A DNA stretch of 64,000 bases from Ornithodoros turicata (lineage: Eukaryota > Arthropoda > Arachnida > Ixodida > Argasidae), in contig NC_088202.1 of assembly GCF_037126465.1 (NCBI RefSeq), positions 102,145,962 through 102,209,961 on the forward strand, written 5' to 3'. Of the stretch, positions 47,113-58,843 are shown piece after piece; the stretch's first letter is position 1; each line of letters opens with the position of its first letter. The translations under genes were made by a program, and so were the position numbers. Below the pieces are notes generated by a model. The model was not told where the DNA came from, did no database searches, and saw only the letters and a list, made by a program, of their open reading frames with translations.

Positions 47113-47770
47113 AGCGCGGATCCCATAACAAGCGACAAGCGACGCGCTGCAGAATTTGTCGCTGTCGCGTCTGGTCATGGCGCGACTTCCCGGTCCATTT
47201 GAGCAGCGACATTTCGTCGCCGAGAAATGATGTTTTTGGAGAAGCAATGCTTATTTTATCCAGCTAAGTTGTAAATTGCCATAAATATACCGAAAATACT
47301 ATTTCATTCGTCAAAACGAAGAGAACTTGTAATGAATGTGCTTTGTAATATTCGCCGTAACGCAGTGGCGCTGCTGAGGTTGAAGTTCCCAACGCCCCGC
47401 CCACTTCTTCGTCTGCTACTTTTGTTGGTTTCGGTTTGCGAAATGTCGAAAGCGCGCGCTTTATGTTCGAGGACGATGTCCCGAAACTATCAAATGATGT
47501 TGTTGCGGAAGAAGCAGCTTCTTCTTCGGATCCTGCTGTTACTCCTGTTGTGGCGAAAGGCGGCTGAGCCGTCTTTACCCCGTTGGTGGGTCCGCGAAGA
47601 GTGGCTTTATCGGGGAACCGAGGGAGCCTACAACACAATGGTTAGTCCTCCACTTCTTTTCCCCCCTTTAGTATATGGTTTAGACCATGAGTGAAATAAG
47701 ATATTTTCACTACTGAAGGTGCGGCGGATGCAATCCAGCGACTCCGAACTCCATTTATACATTCCTGAGG

Positions 47771-49684
47771 ATGTCTCCGAGTAGATTCGGCCACTTACTG
47801 GGACTCCTAAAAGAAAGGCTAACAAAAAATCCTTGGGGTAGGCCAGCCATCCCCCCAGAGCAGAGGCTTGCGATTACTCTGAGGTAAGGACGGTTTCGCA
47901 TACCCAATTTGGGAATTTTTATTTTTTCAGAAGAATGTGTTGTGGAAAATCGTTCCAGGTACCTGGCTACTGGAGACAGTTTGAAATCATTGGCCTTCCT
48001 ATTTCGTGTTGGCTTTACAACAGCCAGACGAGTGGTACTGGAGACGTGTGAGGCAATTTGGGAAGTGCTGCAACCTGTTTACTTGCCCGTAAGTTCCTTG
48101 CTCACTTACATGTCAATGATGTTATACCTATGAAGACAGGCAGCCCCTTCAGCTAAGGCTATAAGTACCTTCTCAGTTGTTGCACTTCCCCATTTTCACC
48201 ACAAGTTCACATAAACATAAAGTTTGGATGGCTTATGCACTTTCGAGTGGCGCCACTGGGAACTTGTTGTCGTTGTTACTATTCAACTGCTACTTGGTAT
48301 GAGACTTTTGCTTCAACCAAGCTATTTGTACTTGAAAAATCGACTGTTCCTGCACCGACATGTTCTCGAGTGACATTACAATTAGCACTGTACTGTCCGA
48401 GTCCCCCATCCCTTTTCTTCAACCATATTCAATACCTGGATGCCATCCATGTATGCTCCTTCTTACAGGAACCAACTCGTATGACTTGGGAGAGGTCTAC
48501 AGAAGGCTTTGCTGCCAGGTGGCAATTTCCAAACTGTGTCGGTGCCGTGGATGGCAAACACGTTAACATCCAGGCACCGCCACTCAGTGGATCAATGTAT
48601 TACAACCACAAAGTAAGCAGTGCACAACTATAGTAGCTCCTATCCCCATCCTTTTTTTTTTTTTTTTGCTTCTGTCTCTAATATTACTGCTTTTAACATG
48701 TGAGCCAGAATGCTGACTACTGTTTGTTATGCTACCAGTGCATTTGACTAGCTGACTTTGCGTTTCCGTTTTTATAGCATCACTTCTCGGTCAATCTGAT
48801 GGCAATAGGAGATGCTTCATATAGATTTCTTGCCGTATCCATCGGGGACTATGGTTCTCATTCCGACGGAGGAGTCTTCAAAAACTGCCCCATTGGACTG
48901 GCGTTAGAGGCTGGGGAATTTGATCTACCCCCGCCAAGGATGCTCCCTGGAAGTACTATAAGAGTGCCATCGGTACTCGTTGGCGATGAAGCGTTTCAGC
49001 TTCGACCAGATTTTATGAGGCCCTACCCTGCTGGGTGCCTTGACAGGAGCAGACGAATATTCAATTATCGACTGAGCAGGGCCAGGTCAGTCCTGAGGCT
49101 GTGTGTTTAAGGGTATAATTATACACTAATATAACCTCCTCTTACCAGACGATGCATCGAAAATTCGTTCGGTATCCTGGTTTCTCGGTGGAGGATATTT
49201 CGGAGACCTCTCTGCCTGTATCCAGAAAATGTGACACGTGTTGTCCAGGCTTGTGTTGTGCTACACAACTATCTGCTGACTGAAGAAGATCCGACTGATC
49301 CCAGCAGTTATTGTCCTCCAGGTCATACATTCTGTCGTGCATAATTAATTTTGCGAGAACGTCAACTCAACTTCTTTTTTGCCTGTCCGTTTGCAATGGG
49401 TGACACGTATGCAATAATTGGATTGGAACAGCTGAAAAAAAGTCGTTCCTTTTGCTCACGTAGGATTCGCAGATTTCACTGATGCTTCTGGTCAGGGGGT
49501 GGAAGGCAACTGGAGGCTGGATGCCAGAAACGAGCCAGCAGGTGCATTCTCAAGGGCCCATCGGTCGTCTGCCAGGAACTTTTGTCGGGATGCAGCGGAA
49601 GTCAGATTTCTCTTAACTCAGTATTTCCTCAGCGAAGCTGGCCAGGTCCCCTGGCAGTGGGACCTGCCAGGGACTAGAGTGTGA
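47771..49684 (+). CDS. HARBI1-like Harbinger transposase, six exons joining in phase
   Basis: Exons: 47771-47883, 47959-48088, 48469-48612, 48778-49085, 49149-49321, 49464-49684. All have GT/AG ends and matching phases and give 362 residues (human HARBI1 is about 350). Motifs: MSPSRFGHLLGLL; RYLATGDSLKSLAF; the first Asp in NCVGAVDGKHVNI; the second Asp in VSIGDYGSHSDGGVF; the Glu in RCIENSFGILVSRWR; then VVLHNYLL. The DDE triad is complete. The N-terminus may extend upstream (RWWVREEWLYRGTEGAYNTM, 47577-47639) but that join is unclear and the frame before it looks shifted. Confidence 0.88.
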
Positions 49685-50034
49685 CGTTTTACACTAGCTG
49701 CATCCATGGTTTGAATCAAAGCGGTGTGCACAGTTTATAACTTTCTGTATATGTCCTGATGCATGAACTTCACCTCACATCTGTGTTACTCTTAGGATCC
49801 TTTTCCATTCCCAGAACTAATGTGTGACTACATAAACTGCACACCAGCCATCATAGCATTTGCATAGCTGAACACACTTTAATGACTAGTTGAGCATACA
49901 ACCCGTGTGGCAGAGATTGCATTGTAGCCGTATATTTCATGGCGCATCAAAATAAATCTCAATGCAAAGTGCACAGCTCAGTAACCTTACTGACTGGATC
50001 TTGTCACAACCTCGAGTTTACTTGCAGGAACATA

Positions 50035-50930
50035 CAGGATGTTTCAAAAAACGTGTCATTCGGACTTTATAACAAAACGGGGCGACGGAAAAATACGGGG
50101 TAAAGGGCACTTGTGTGGCAACTGAATTTGCCATCTTGCAAAAATATTTTAATTTGATTTTAATTAACATAAATTGAATTTCTTTAATTGAACTCCAAAA
50201 TTTCTCAAGTCAACCTAACGTTTTTTTGACAGAATTAGAGAGCCTGTAGCGAACTTAGTCAGATCCACCAAGAAATCCGCTCGATATTGCAAAGGGTACT
50301 GCCCAAAAAAAGTCCCGAAGTTGAGGCTTCAGAGTTTCGGGTATTCAACAGCGCACCAAATCAGTTGCAAAGATGCGCGGAGGGCAGGACATGTTCCTGC
50401 CCCCATGAAGCTAGAACAGTTTATCGCCGGACCGGCGTGCAGCACAAGACGCGCCGATAACAAGGCGGGTGACATTCCACCATACGTTGATAAGCGGCAA
50501 ACAAAAATGATTCCGCCTCTTTTTTCCCGCCCTGTGTTTTTTCGACCTTCTATCTTTCATGGGGGCAGGAGCAGTCCTCCTCTCCATGAATCTTTGCGTC
50601 TGACTTGGTGGGCCGTTTAATACCCGAAACTTGGAAGCCTCAATTTCGGGGCTTTTTTTGGGCAGTTCCATTTGCAATATCAAGCGGATTTCTTAGTGGA
50701 TCTGACTAAGTTCGCTACGGGCTTTCTAATTCTGTAAAAAAAAACGTTAGGTTGACTTCGGAAATTTTGGAGTTCAGTTAAAGAAATTCAATTTATTTCA
50801 ATTAAGATCAAATTAAAATATTTTTCAAGGTGGCAAATTCAGTTGCCACACAAATGCCGTTTACCCTGTATTTTTCCGTCGCCCCGTTTTTTTTATAAAC
50901 TCCGAATGACACGTTTTTTGAAACACCCTG
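50035..50930. mobile_element. Foldback MITE of the CAGGGTGTTTC group, nested in Harbinger
   Basis: Ends CAGGATGTTTCAAAAAACGT and, reversed, CAGGGTGTTTCAAAAAACGT with TA on both sides (50033-50034, 50931-50932). The arms are long inverted repeats: GCGACGGAAAAATACGGGGT / GTATTTTTCCGTCGC and further inward. The middle holds CGCCGGACCGGCGTGCAGCA. A diverged reversed half-copy is at 23590-24300. An open frame at 50321-50620 is shared by both copies but has no known domain. Confidence 0.88.
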
Positions 50931-51072
50931 TATGTTATGCAAAGTTAAAAAGTAAAAGCTGACATGCTGACTGGTTAGTATAGTAGGTGATCAAAATTAA
51001 GCTTTTCAATAAAAAACAGAAAAAAGAAGTCGTAGACGAAGACTGCTTGTGCAGTCATATGTCAGTCTTATG

Positions 51073-52654
51073 TTACTCATAAACCACAAGCTCACACTTT
51101 TTCCGTTCTTGGAATGTCTGAACTACCTGAAACATCATCAGCTCGCATTTGTGGCGTTCATCGGCAGGTAGCTCTCCCAAGAGTTGAGCGAGGTATTCAC
51201 ATACTGGGTTGGCTTGGCCCGAGATCTGCACCAGGCGCCTGTCAGCATCAGCGAGGCTACTGCAGACCACTTTAATTGTCTCGTCAAATGCGCTGGAGGA
51301 GGAGGAGGAGGAGTGTCGTTGGAAGGAACCCGAGAGGTCTGCCTGCCTGATTAGGCGGCATGTTTCTCGGGAAGGGAAAGGTGGTGGAGAGGAGGAGAGG
51401 AAAGGGTGAAGTGGAAGACCGAGCGGAATCCGCTCGGGGGGAGGATAGCTGCGTCCATGGGCCGACTTCATGGGAACTGTGCCGGCATACGCCTATTACA
51501 CATCTGAGGGAAACCCAGGAAAAACCCCAGACGGCACAGCCGGCCCGCGGATTCGAACCGCGGACCTCCCAGTCTCCAAGCGGACGCGTTACCGCTGCGC
51601 CACCGGAGCTGGTGTCAAATGCGCTCCACTTCCTCTTCCGAGGATTTGATGGTACGTTTGCTGCGCTGCTAGTAGTGGTGCCACTGTGTTGCCCAGTTCC
51701 AGCTGTACTTGTAGTAGCGTAATCGTCTGCAGCATCCCGTGTTGTTTGGGTCAGTGGGACATCATCAGCCATGCCATCATCTAGCTGCAAGCTGGTGTCA
51801 GGTGGGAAGGCAGACGTGGCGGCTGGTGGTGGCTGGCTGCCCGCTGTGCTACCGTGGCCAGACAGTGCTACCTGTGTTGCATTGCCTTGCTTCTGTGCAA
51901 CATTGCACACTGCCCTATTGAAAGTGCAAGCGGTGTCAATGATAGATCCAAACAATGCGAATAAAGAACGCGAGGTCTGCTGACAGATCTGTTCCTGTGT
52001 CATGATTCATGAGAAACGCGGTGTATGGTGTTGTGTCATTCTTAGCAAGCAAGCATTCATTACAACGTGGAGAGCTGTATCCACACTAAATTGCAATCAA
52101 TCTACAAAGGTACAAATAGCCAACTTTACTTACACGCGGTGCTGAATGTTATCCTTGAGAAATATTAGCTGCTGAAAATATTTCCACTTAACGGCAGCCA
52201 GTGCACACGTAATGTCCGCTTCACCCCCGCCGCTCGTCTGTTTTCGTGCTTCTTTGTAGCTTCTCCGAAATTGGTCCCCGAGCGTCTTCCACATGAGTTT
52301 GCATTTGCTTTCTTCAACAGCCAAAAAAAAGAATAGGCATTAGTCACCACGTAAACTGCAGCGTTTCAACGGGCAGAACAGTTGGATCTCAGTTTGTTCT
52401 CAAGCTATTGTGTACAAGCACGAAAGAGAACTTTTAAAACTCTCAAATCGCAACTCACCGTCCTCCTTCATTGCGTCCGCAACTTCGCTCCACAACACCC
52501 GAGCAAGATTTCGGTTGCTGTGTTCGGGGTGACGTTTGTTCCATAGAGGTTCCCGACAACGCACAAGTTCAATAAGAAACTCTTTTTCGTCGGCGAGTTC
52601 GCTCTCATGTTCGGACTGCTCAGCAGCCTGCGAACCACACGGATCGACGTCCAT
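51073..52654 (-). pseudogene. Harbinger MADF/BESS-type accessory protein, broken by a SINE
   Basis: Exons on the minus strand: 52654-52459, 52311-52136 and 51994-51073. The start is MDVDPCGSQAAEQ. The MADF (Myb/SANT-like) DNA-binding domain spans the first intron: FLIELVRCREPLWNKRHPEH, ARVLWSEVADAMKEDG, then CKLMWKTLGDQFRRSYKEA and KWKYFQQLIFL. A Gln/Ser/Thr-rich linker follows, then a basic PRKRKWSAFD. The C-terminus (QANPVCEYLAQLLGELPADE) resembles a BESS motif. In PIF/Harbinger elements this partner helps import and target the transposase. The SINE at 51295-51613 plus its duplication adds 331 bp and shifts the frame; translation would end inside the SINE at about 51284, losing the BESS-like end. 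Confidence 0.87.
51295..51613 (-). mobile_element. tRNA-derived SINE, second family, copy 2
   Basis: Identical 12-bp duplication GTCAAATGCGCT at 51283-51294 and 51614-51625. It is highly similar to the copy at 33906-34223, with the same A/B boxes and TCC-repeat end, inserted in the last exon of the MADF gene. Confidence 0.95.
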
Positions 52655-53086
52655 GCTTGTTGCGCGCCAAAACACGGGACACGGGTGCTTGCCCTCTCCA
52701 CCCTTTCCCTTGCCCACGCGTTCAGCGTTCAGTTCTTGTTTCACGCCGCCAAATCTAGCTGGCTTTGTCAAACAACAGGCAACGATGCTTAGCGACATAC
52801 TACAAATATCTACTGGGAGTAGATGCAGAAATATTGAGCCGCGACAAAGCTTTTTTGACGCTCGCGTGGCGGCGGTGACGTCGATTTTGTCGCTTCTCGC
52901 GTGTATCTGCCGCATGTCGCTTGTTATGGGATTCGGGCTATACAAAGTGAAGCAATAAACGTCCTCAACATGCCTCCAAACACCATGCTAACCATTTTAT
53001 ACCTCTACATAGCGGAAACTGATTTCCAAGATCTGCAAGAATTTCAGTAATTCTAATCCGATGTAATACATAATACGGTAATATGG

Positions 53087-53378
53087 ACCAGCGGCATTGC
53101 CGTGTGGGTAAAAGCGCGTCCGCTCGTTAGTGGTAGCCAATGTAGTGCTGAAGACTGGGAGGTGGAGGGTTCGAATCCTGTCACCGGCGTGCGCGATTTG
53201 CCCTGGATTTTCCGGCAGGCTTTCCAGACGGATATCGGCACAGCTCCCCCTGAAGTCTGCCCAGGAGGCATACTAACCCCACTCCACCACACTCATTCCT
53301 GCTGTTCATCCTCTTTGCACCTGTGTACGCCTGTCATAGCTACAGTTGCTTCGCGGCGCTAACACGGAATAAAAAAAA
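53087..53378 (+). mobile_element. tRNA-derived SINE (Ruka-like), copy 4
   Basis: ACCAGCGGCATTGCCGTGTG head, B box GGTTCGAATCC, tail GCTTCGCGGCGCTAACACGG then A-run. More diverged than copies 1 and 2. No clear target duplication seen. Confidence 0.87.
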
Positions 53379-53883
53379 ATGTATGTATCTGGGATGAATA
53401 AGGTGTAAAATGCTGCATGGTCAGTCATGTGGACAAAATTGTTAAGACGAGGGGTGAGACGTATAATGACAATATAGACGGCAGGAAACGGCAGTTCCTT
53501 GTGATCTATTTTGAAAAACAAGTCTACGGTGCGATAACAACATTCAAATTCAGTGCTTTGCTTTAGAGGGACTCTGACCAGAAGTTCAACAAATCTTTCG
53601 TTTGCATCTATTACGAAGGTATAATACGCCTCCAAGGCACACATGAAATATTTTGGCTGTGCGCGGCGGCAAAGTTGGCCAAACGGGGAGCTGAAAACCA
53701 GCTTGGCTTTTCCTCCTTAACCCGCGGAATCGGCATCGAAATCTAGCCTCTTTGTAGTGGATATCCGCCAATTTCCGTGTGCGTGACGAAAACATTAGGT
53801 TCATGTTTCATTGGGCGCCCGGACCGGAAGTATGTTGTTAGTGAGTTTGTGAGAGCGGCGGCATCCGGAAAGCGATCTTCAAT

Positions 53884-54350
53884 ATGGACGGCGAAGCAAG
53901 AAATACGGAGACTTCGAGCCCGGAACTTTTTTCTGACCTTACTGCGATCGAGAAGGAAATTCTGTGTGCTGAACAGTTCAGGAGACTCGCTTTCGAAACG
54001 TCGCCGATGCCGCAAGTGCGAACCGATGTCAAAGCTCTACGAACATCGGTCACAGATGATGCAAACAGGATCAGTCGCCTGTCTTGGACAGACAGGTAAG
54101 CGATGAGCTTGTTAACGCATACTGTGATCGAACACGTGAACGTTCTCTGAAATTTCGTGTCCTCACCTTTAATGCGTACTTGCTGTTTAAGGTGCCGGTG
54201 CGGCTGGTGTGTCATAATGCCGAAGGAGACCGAATGCTTGTGCTGCAAGGAGCTCGAAAGCGCTGCCGAATGACAGCAATATGAGTGCATTACAACCCAC
54301 GAAGATTTCCAACTTCTATGCCTCAATACGACTGTCCTGAAGGCCTGTCC
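53884..54350 (+). pseudogene. P2X7 C-terminal-like (cysteine-rich) protein, two exons, truncated
   Basis: Exon 1 (53884-54095) starts MDGEARNTETSSPELFSDLT and ends GGACAGACAG/GTAAGC in phase 2. Exon 2 starts at 54192 after CTGTTTAAG and reads CRCGWCVIMPKETECLCCKE LESAAE, a TGA stop at about 54269, then QQYECITTHEDFQLLCLNT. CxCGxC, ECxCCKE and CIT.H..FQ..CLN are the signature of the zinc-binding ballast domain at the P2X7 C-terminus, which occurs as stand-alone multicopy genes in many invertebrates. The in-frame stop and the lack of the final YR...W block suggest a pseudogene. The function of the stand-alone proteins is not known to me. Confidence 0.72.
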
Positions 54351-54774
54351 TGTGGCGTAATTTGAATTCCGTGGGGAGCGCGAACCTATGAGCGACCATA
54401 TTCACAAGTAAGTCACATGTGGCCCTGTCGAACGATGTCAAAATTTGGGCGATCAAAATTGGTTTGGTCCTGCATTAAAGTCGCTAAAAACTCCAGTACA
54501 GGGCGCAGCACATAAAAGACGAAACAATACAGAACTGTGAATTGGAGAAAAGCAATATAGGCAACTCTGTAATTGTCAGTGTGCTGTGTCTTAAGTCACC
54601 TTTTTATGTATTGCCCTGTGCTTAGATTTTTAGCGTAGGCTTTTTGCGATATTGAGTGTTCTTACCTTCGATTCACTGAAACGAAAAAAAAAAAAAATGT
54701 TGGTTTCTAAAAGAACACAGCATGTGTAGCAATATACAGGGTGTGTGCAGATAAATTGCAGTAGCTCTCAAGTA

Positions 54775-56053
54775 CGAGGGTTGTTGAAGTAAAAACCGGG
54801 ACTCTCTGTCTCCTGAGTGTACAAATGGCTCGCGCTACTTCTTTTTCGTCATTTTCACACGCGACAGACCTCCGCGTTCACTACGTGGTGGTCCAAAGTC
54901 TGTGCAAAACGGAAGACACGTGCTGGACAAGATGGCCGACAACGAGATAAACGCTCACATCGAACAGCGAATTGTCATGAAGTTTCTCGTGAATGAAGGC
55001 GAAAAGTCATCTGAAATTCACAGAAGACTTCAGTCTCAGTATGGCCACGATACACTAGCCGCAGCAAAGCGTTTGTGTGATGCTAACGGTTCCGAGACGG
55101 CCGTACATCAGTGCAGGACGATCCCGGCCGTGGCGGCTCAGAGCCCAGTGTCAGAGTTCCTGAGAACATCCAACTTGTAGAGCGTCTGATCCTCAAGGAC
55201 AGACGGATAACATGTCTCGAACTGCCTCGAAAGATGGACTTTTCTGTGGGAACGTTGAACACTATCATTCAAGAACTCCTGCAGTTCAGGAAAGTTAGTG
55301 CTCGTTGGGTCCCAAGGCAGCTCTCCGTGTTTGACCGGCAGAGAAGACCGGAAATCTCCCAAGAGCTAAGGTGCCGTTTGACACTGAAGGATAGCCGTTC
55401 CTTGATCGGATCATCACGTGCGATGAGACGTGGGTGCACCATTTCACTCCTGAGTCTAAACACAGTGGAAGCATCTGCGCTCGCCAGCTCCCAAGAAGTT
55501 CCGAAGCACCCCGTCTGCGAGTAAGGTCATGGCCACGGTTTTCTGAGACAAGGCTGGCGTTGTTCATGTTGATTTTCTGTCCAGTGGTACCACCATCAAT
55601 AGTGCATATTACTGCCAAGTTAAGGTGCTGAAGCAAAAGCGGCCGGGCCTCATCACCAAAGGAGTCCTCGTCCTACAGGACAATGCACGCCCGCATACCG
55701 CGCATCTCACGACACGCACCTTACTGCAACTTGGCTGGGAGTTGCTGCCACATCCCCCTTACAGTTCAGACCTCGCCCCCAGCGATTTCTATCTCTTCGG
55801 GCTACTGAAGGCGTTCCTTGGGGGGCCGCCACTTCAGCTGCGACGACGAGGTCAAGAATGCGGTCCGATCATGGCTGCTAGGCGCCGGTAAGGATTTCTA
55901 CGCTGCTCGCATCCAAGCCCTCGTGAAAGGCTGGGACAAGTGCATTAGTGCAGCTGGAGATTACGCTGAAAAAATAAAACTAATTTCTCGCCTGTAAGTT
56001 CATTTTACTTTTGCGAAAAATGAAAAGTCCCGGTTTTACTTGAACACCCCTCA
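54775..56053 (+). mobile_element. mariner transposon
   Basis: Left end CGAGGGTTGTTGAAGTAAAA and right end (reversed) TGAGGGGTGTTCAAGTAAAA, with ACCGGGACT in both. TA on both sides (54773-54774, 56054-56055). 1279 bp, the usual full length of mariner. Confidence 0.93.
54932..55960 (+). pseudogene. mariner transposase, frameshifted
   Basis: MADNEINAHIEQRIVMKFLV begins the helix-turn-helix region; the frame shifts near 55070 to SVQDDPGRGG-like sequence (MQDDPGRGGSEPSVRVPENI), again near 55400 (CDETWVHHFTPESKHS, first catalytic Asp), and again to VLVLQDNARPHTAHL (second Asp) and YSSDLAPSDFYLFGLL (third Asp, DD34D type). At least three frameshifts: full length but inactive. Confidence 0.92.
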
Positions 56054-56055
56054 TA

Positions 56056-57870
56056 CATGTGGAAATGCCACGACACACAACCTGTACTGTGACCGGTTAC
56101 CTATTTGCCTAAACTATATTTTATGTGCATCTGCGTAGATGATATGGATACACTGCGTATCGCCAGTTTGCAAGGCATTTTTACCACAAGCTTGGGAAAA
56201 ACAAGAGCATAGTCATCCCACCCTGTGCAGTGAACAGGATCTGGCGAGCCTTCCACACAAACTGCCCACAGGCTTCAAGTACCCAACATCCTAACATGAG
56301 ATACCTCTTCGCACAGCTCGTCCATCGCATTTAAAATAATTCAGCATCTGTATTTAGGATGACTTATAGCTAGAGTGATGCATGGTCCTTGAGTTCAATA
56401 TGTTGTGTTGAAACACAACACTAGTCCTTTTTAATGAATATTGCGGAACGATAGATGGGTACTCCTTTCGTGACATTGTGTACGGTTGCTACACTGAACA
56501 ATTCCTTGAGCAAGACTGATGAACAAATGAAAAGCAGAGTCTGCCTCTCCAATATGCATGTTCCTTGTAACTTCTGTATTTGTTAAGTGACCCATGTTGA
56601 TGTCCCCCTCATGTAATGCCCGCAAGGGCCTTTGAGGTAATTCATGAATAAATAAATATCAAAACCAGAAAAAGATGTAATATCTATTGTAATACCTATC
56701 CTCTCTTTGTGTGAATGATACATAAACATTCTCAGAAGGTATGTTGTCACACTTTGCCTCATTGTGCCTAAAGCCTAATTCCACCTCTTACGTCATCTCC
56801 GCATCCTCAATCTCCAAACCTGTGCAAGGCTAAAGTAATCAGGTACTACATAAAAGAAGGGTGAAGGAGGAAATTAAAAGATGACGCATATAAAATTCAA
56901 AGAAACCCTGGTGCTTTCTCAGGGCTACTCACTCATGTTTCAGTCCTGGATCAGATCCCCATAGAAAACAGCTTTTCTGGGCCTCAGTGATTGATTCCCT
57001 TGATTGCCCTGACTGTGAGGCAATACTCATCGGCTTGGTGGCAAGTGGACTTGCGTCTGATAGTGCGGTTTGGAATAAAGGGAGCAAGGAACATCTCTCT
57101 ACGATCCTAAGAAGGATATCAACATAACCTGTCAAGGCTTTTCATATCGCTTTCAGTAAGTATAGCACTGCTCATAGAAGTTGCGATCATTCACGTTGGG
57201 AAAACATGCTGAAGTTACCTCAGGCAGTGCATCCAGAACTGGGAGTCAGGTTCATAGAGAGCACCTTATGAGAGGAACAGCGACAGTGCCCAGCGGAGAC
57301 ACTCCAGGAATATTGTGCAGGTTTAGGGGGTCACGCCTTTTAACAGTTTTGATGGAAAGCAGAGTGTCTGTAACACTGACCTCTGGTGTATGAGTTCTTC
57401 TTATCTACAATCAGGTACCCATGTTCTAGTAATCCGGAAAAGTCTTAGCTCTCTTGCAGGAAATTGCTAATAAATCTGAGTGTCTTTTGTGGAAACATGT
57501 TGTAACTGTCTTTCTATCCACCCTTCTTAGTTGCCTTAGCAAAAGCAAATATGTAACGCTGCACACAATATCTAATGCTAGCACACTAATTGCATTGAGT
57601 GTTCTCAGCCTTCTGAAATCGAGCTACCTCATGCATACGCTGCGTTATATGGGCAAGAACATAAATCAGAGTGCCTTTACCTTCGACATTGGCTCTTTAG
57701 TGCTTCATGTGACTGCAAGAATGGTATCCCCTAAAGAACAGGCAATAAGAATGATTTCTACAATGTAATCAGCTTTGTAAAACAAAAACTTTATTTGAAA
57801 ATATATTCCAAATGCCAGGTGACGACCTCATAATATAACATCCTTTACTGCAAACACCGCTTAGCACAAC
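56056..57870. other. No gene recognised
   Basis: At 56605-56665 GCCCGCAAGGGCCTTTGAGG followed by AATAAATAAAT looks like the 3' end of a LINE-type or similar tick repeat. The open frame at 57454-57768 has no domain. Otherwise nothing clear. Confidence 0.45.
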
Positions 57871-57879
57871 GATTAAAAT

Positions 57880-58513
57880 AGCGCGTAAACGTTTTGCCGC
57901 CTATCCAGGTGGCATCGTCAGTACAACAGAGGCCAAAGACCAGCACATTAGCCTACTTATCTAAGAGGGCGTCATACACATTCAATAGGGGGCCACGGTT
58001 TGTATTGCAGGCTGATGCATCAGGACTTTCTAGGGCCACATCGCTAGTCATGTGCAAAGGTTACCGCACCATCAAAATTAAATACATGTCCCTTAGGCCA
58101 ACAATGGTAGACTAATTCGGTCCTGGTTTGAGTTGCATTAGAAGTATTGGCAACGTCCCTTGTGTGCTCTTTTAGTCTTGTCCCACGTCTTTTGTCTGTC
58201 TCGCCAAAGTAGGTGGTATCACAGTCTATGCACTTAACTTTATATGCACAGTCTTAATGCCTGATGCGCAGAATGCCCTTCAAACGGCATATGAAACACC
58301 TTGGATGAAAGGAATGCACGCCACTGATTTGACTCCTTCGATGTTGTTTTTGACTGTTCTCTGTTGTAGCAATGATGCCACCCGTATAGGCGACGACACA
58401 TTCACTCTCTTTGTTCTCAATCGTTGTGTTAAGTCGTAGTTTTCAGTAAACGATTCTACATTATGAACTTTGTTTGAATGATGATTAGTGGCGAGCTTCA
58501 TACCCTGGGCCAC
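57880..58513 (-). pseudogene. Penelope-like element, GIY-YIG endonuclease end
   Basis: On the minus strand, SVACIPFIQGVSYAV is followed after a stop by RAFCASGIKT, then AYKVKCIDCDTTYFGETDKR and GTRLKEHTRDV, the Penelope-type GIY-YIG domain with its CxxC zinc motif, conserved Arg and EH. The end carries CGTAAACGTTTTGCCGCCTA, a typical Penelope-like terminal motif. There are in-frame stops and no RT part is visible, so this is a 5'-truncated relic. Confidence 0.75.
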
Positions 58514-58843
58514 TACTCCAACAATTGCTTGCGGTAATGTGGTGAAATGGGGTAATGAGCCTTGTAAACAATTTACTTGGCAATATATTTATTTATCTGT
58601 CATAGGTTGAAGAACCGTGTTTTGTTACATAACGGAGGGGCGTGTAATTATACAAGACCGATCAACTAAAGGCCTTGCTTCACACTAGATTAAAATGTGA
58701 TGCAAATGTAACGTGACAAACGCGCGCTTATGTTAGTTTTGCCTATTAGTTAGTTTTGCCTAAATACCCTTTTCTAAAGCCATGCTGGAATTAAAAAAAA
58801 AAGAAATTGATACACTCAACATGGTTAACAACGTGGTGGTATA

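Larger units (their letters stand above)
47113..52939. mobile_element. PIF/Harbinger DNA transposon, autonomous type
   Basis: Imperfect inverted ends (AGCGCGGATCCCATAACAAG / AGCCCGAATCCCATAACAAG) share an exact 18-bp core, ATCCCATAACAAGCGACA, at 47120-47137 and 52915-52932. TTA at the left and ATA at the right may be a 3-bp duplication with one change. GTCGC motifs repeat beside both ends. It carries the two genes typical of the superfamily: a DDE transposase (+) and a MADF/Myb-like protein (-), arranged tail to tail. A foldback MITE and a SINE are nested in it. Confidence 0.92.

Noticed and set aside
50321..50620. Host protein-coding exon
   Set aside because: It lies wholly inside a TA-flanked foldback MITE, and the same sequence recurs at 23590-23790. 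Kept only as an observation.
51360..51722. Plus-strand open frame with basic residues
   Set aside because: Reverse reading of the SINE and the MADF exon.
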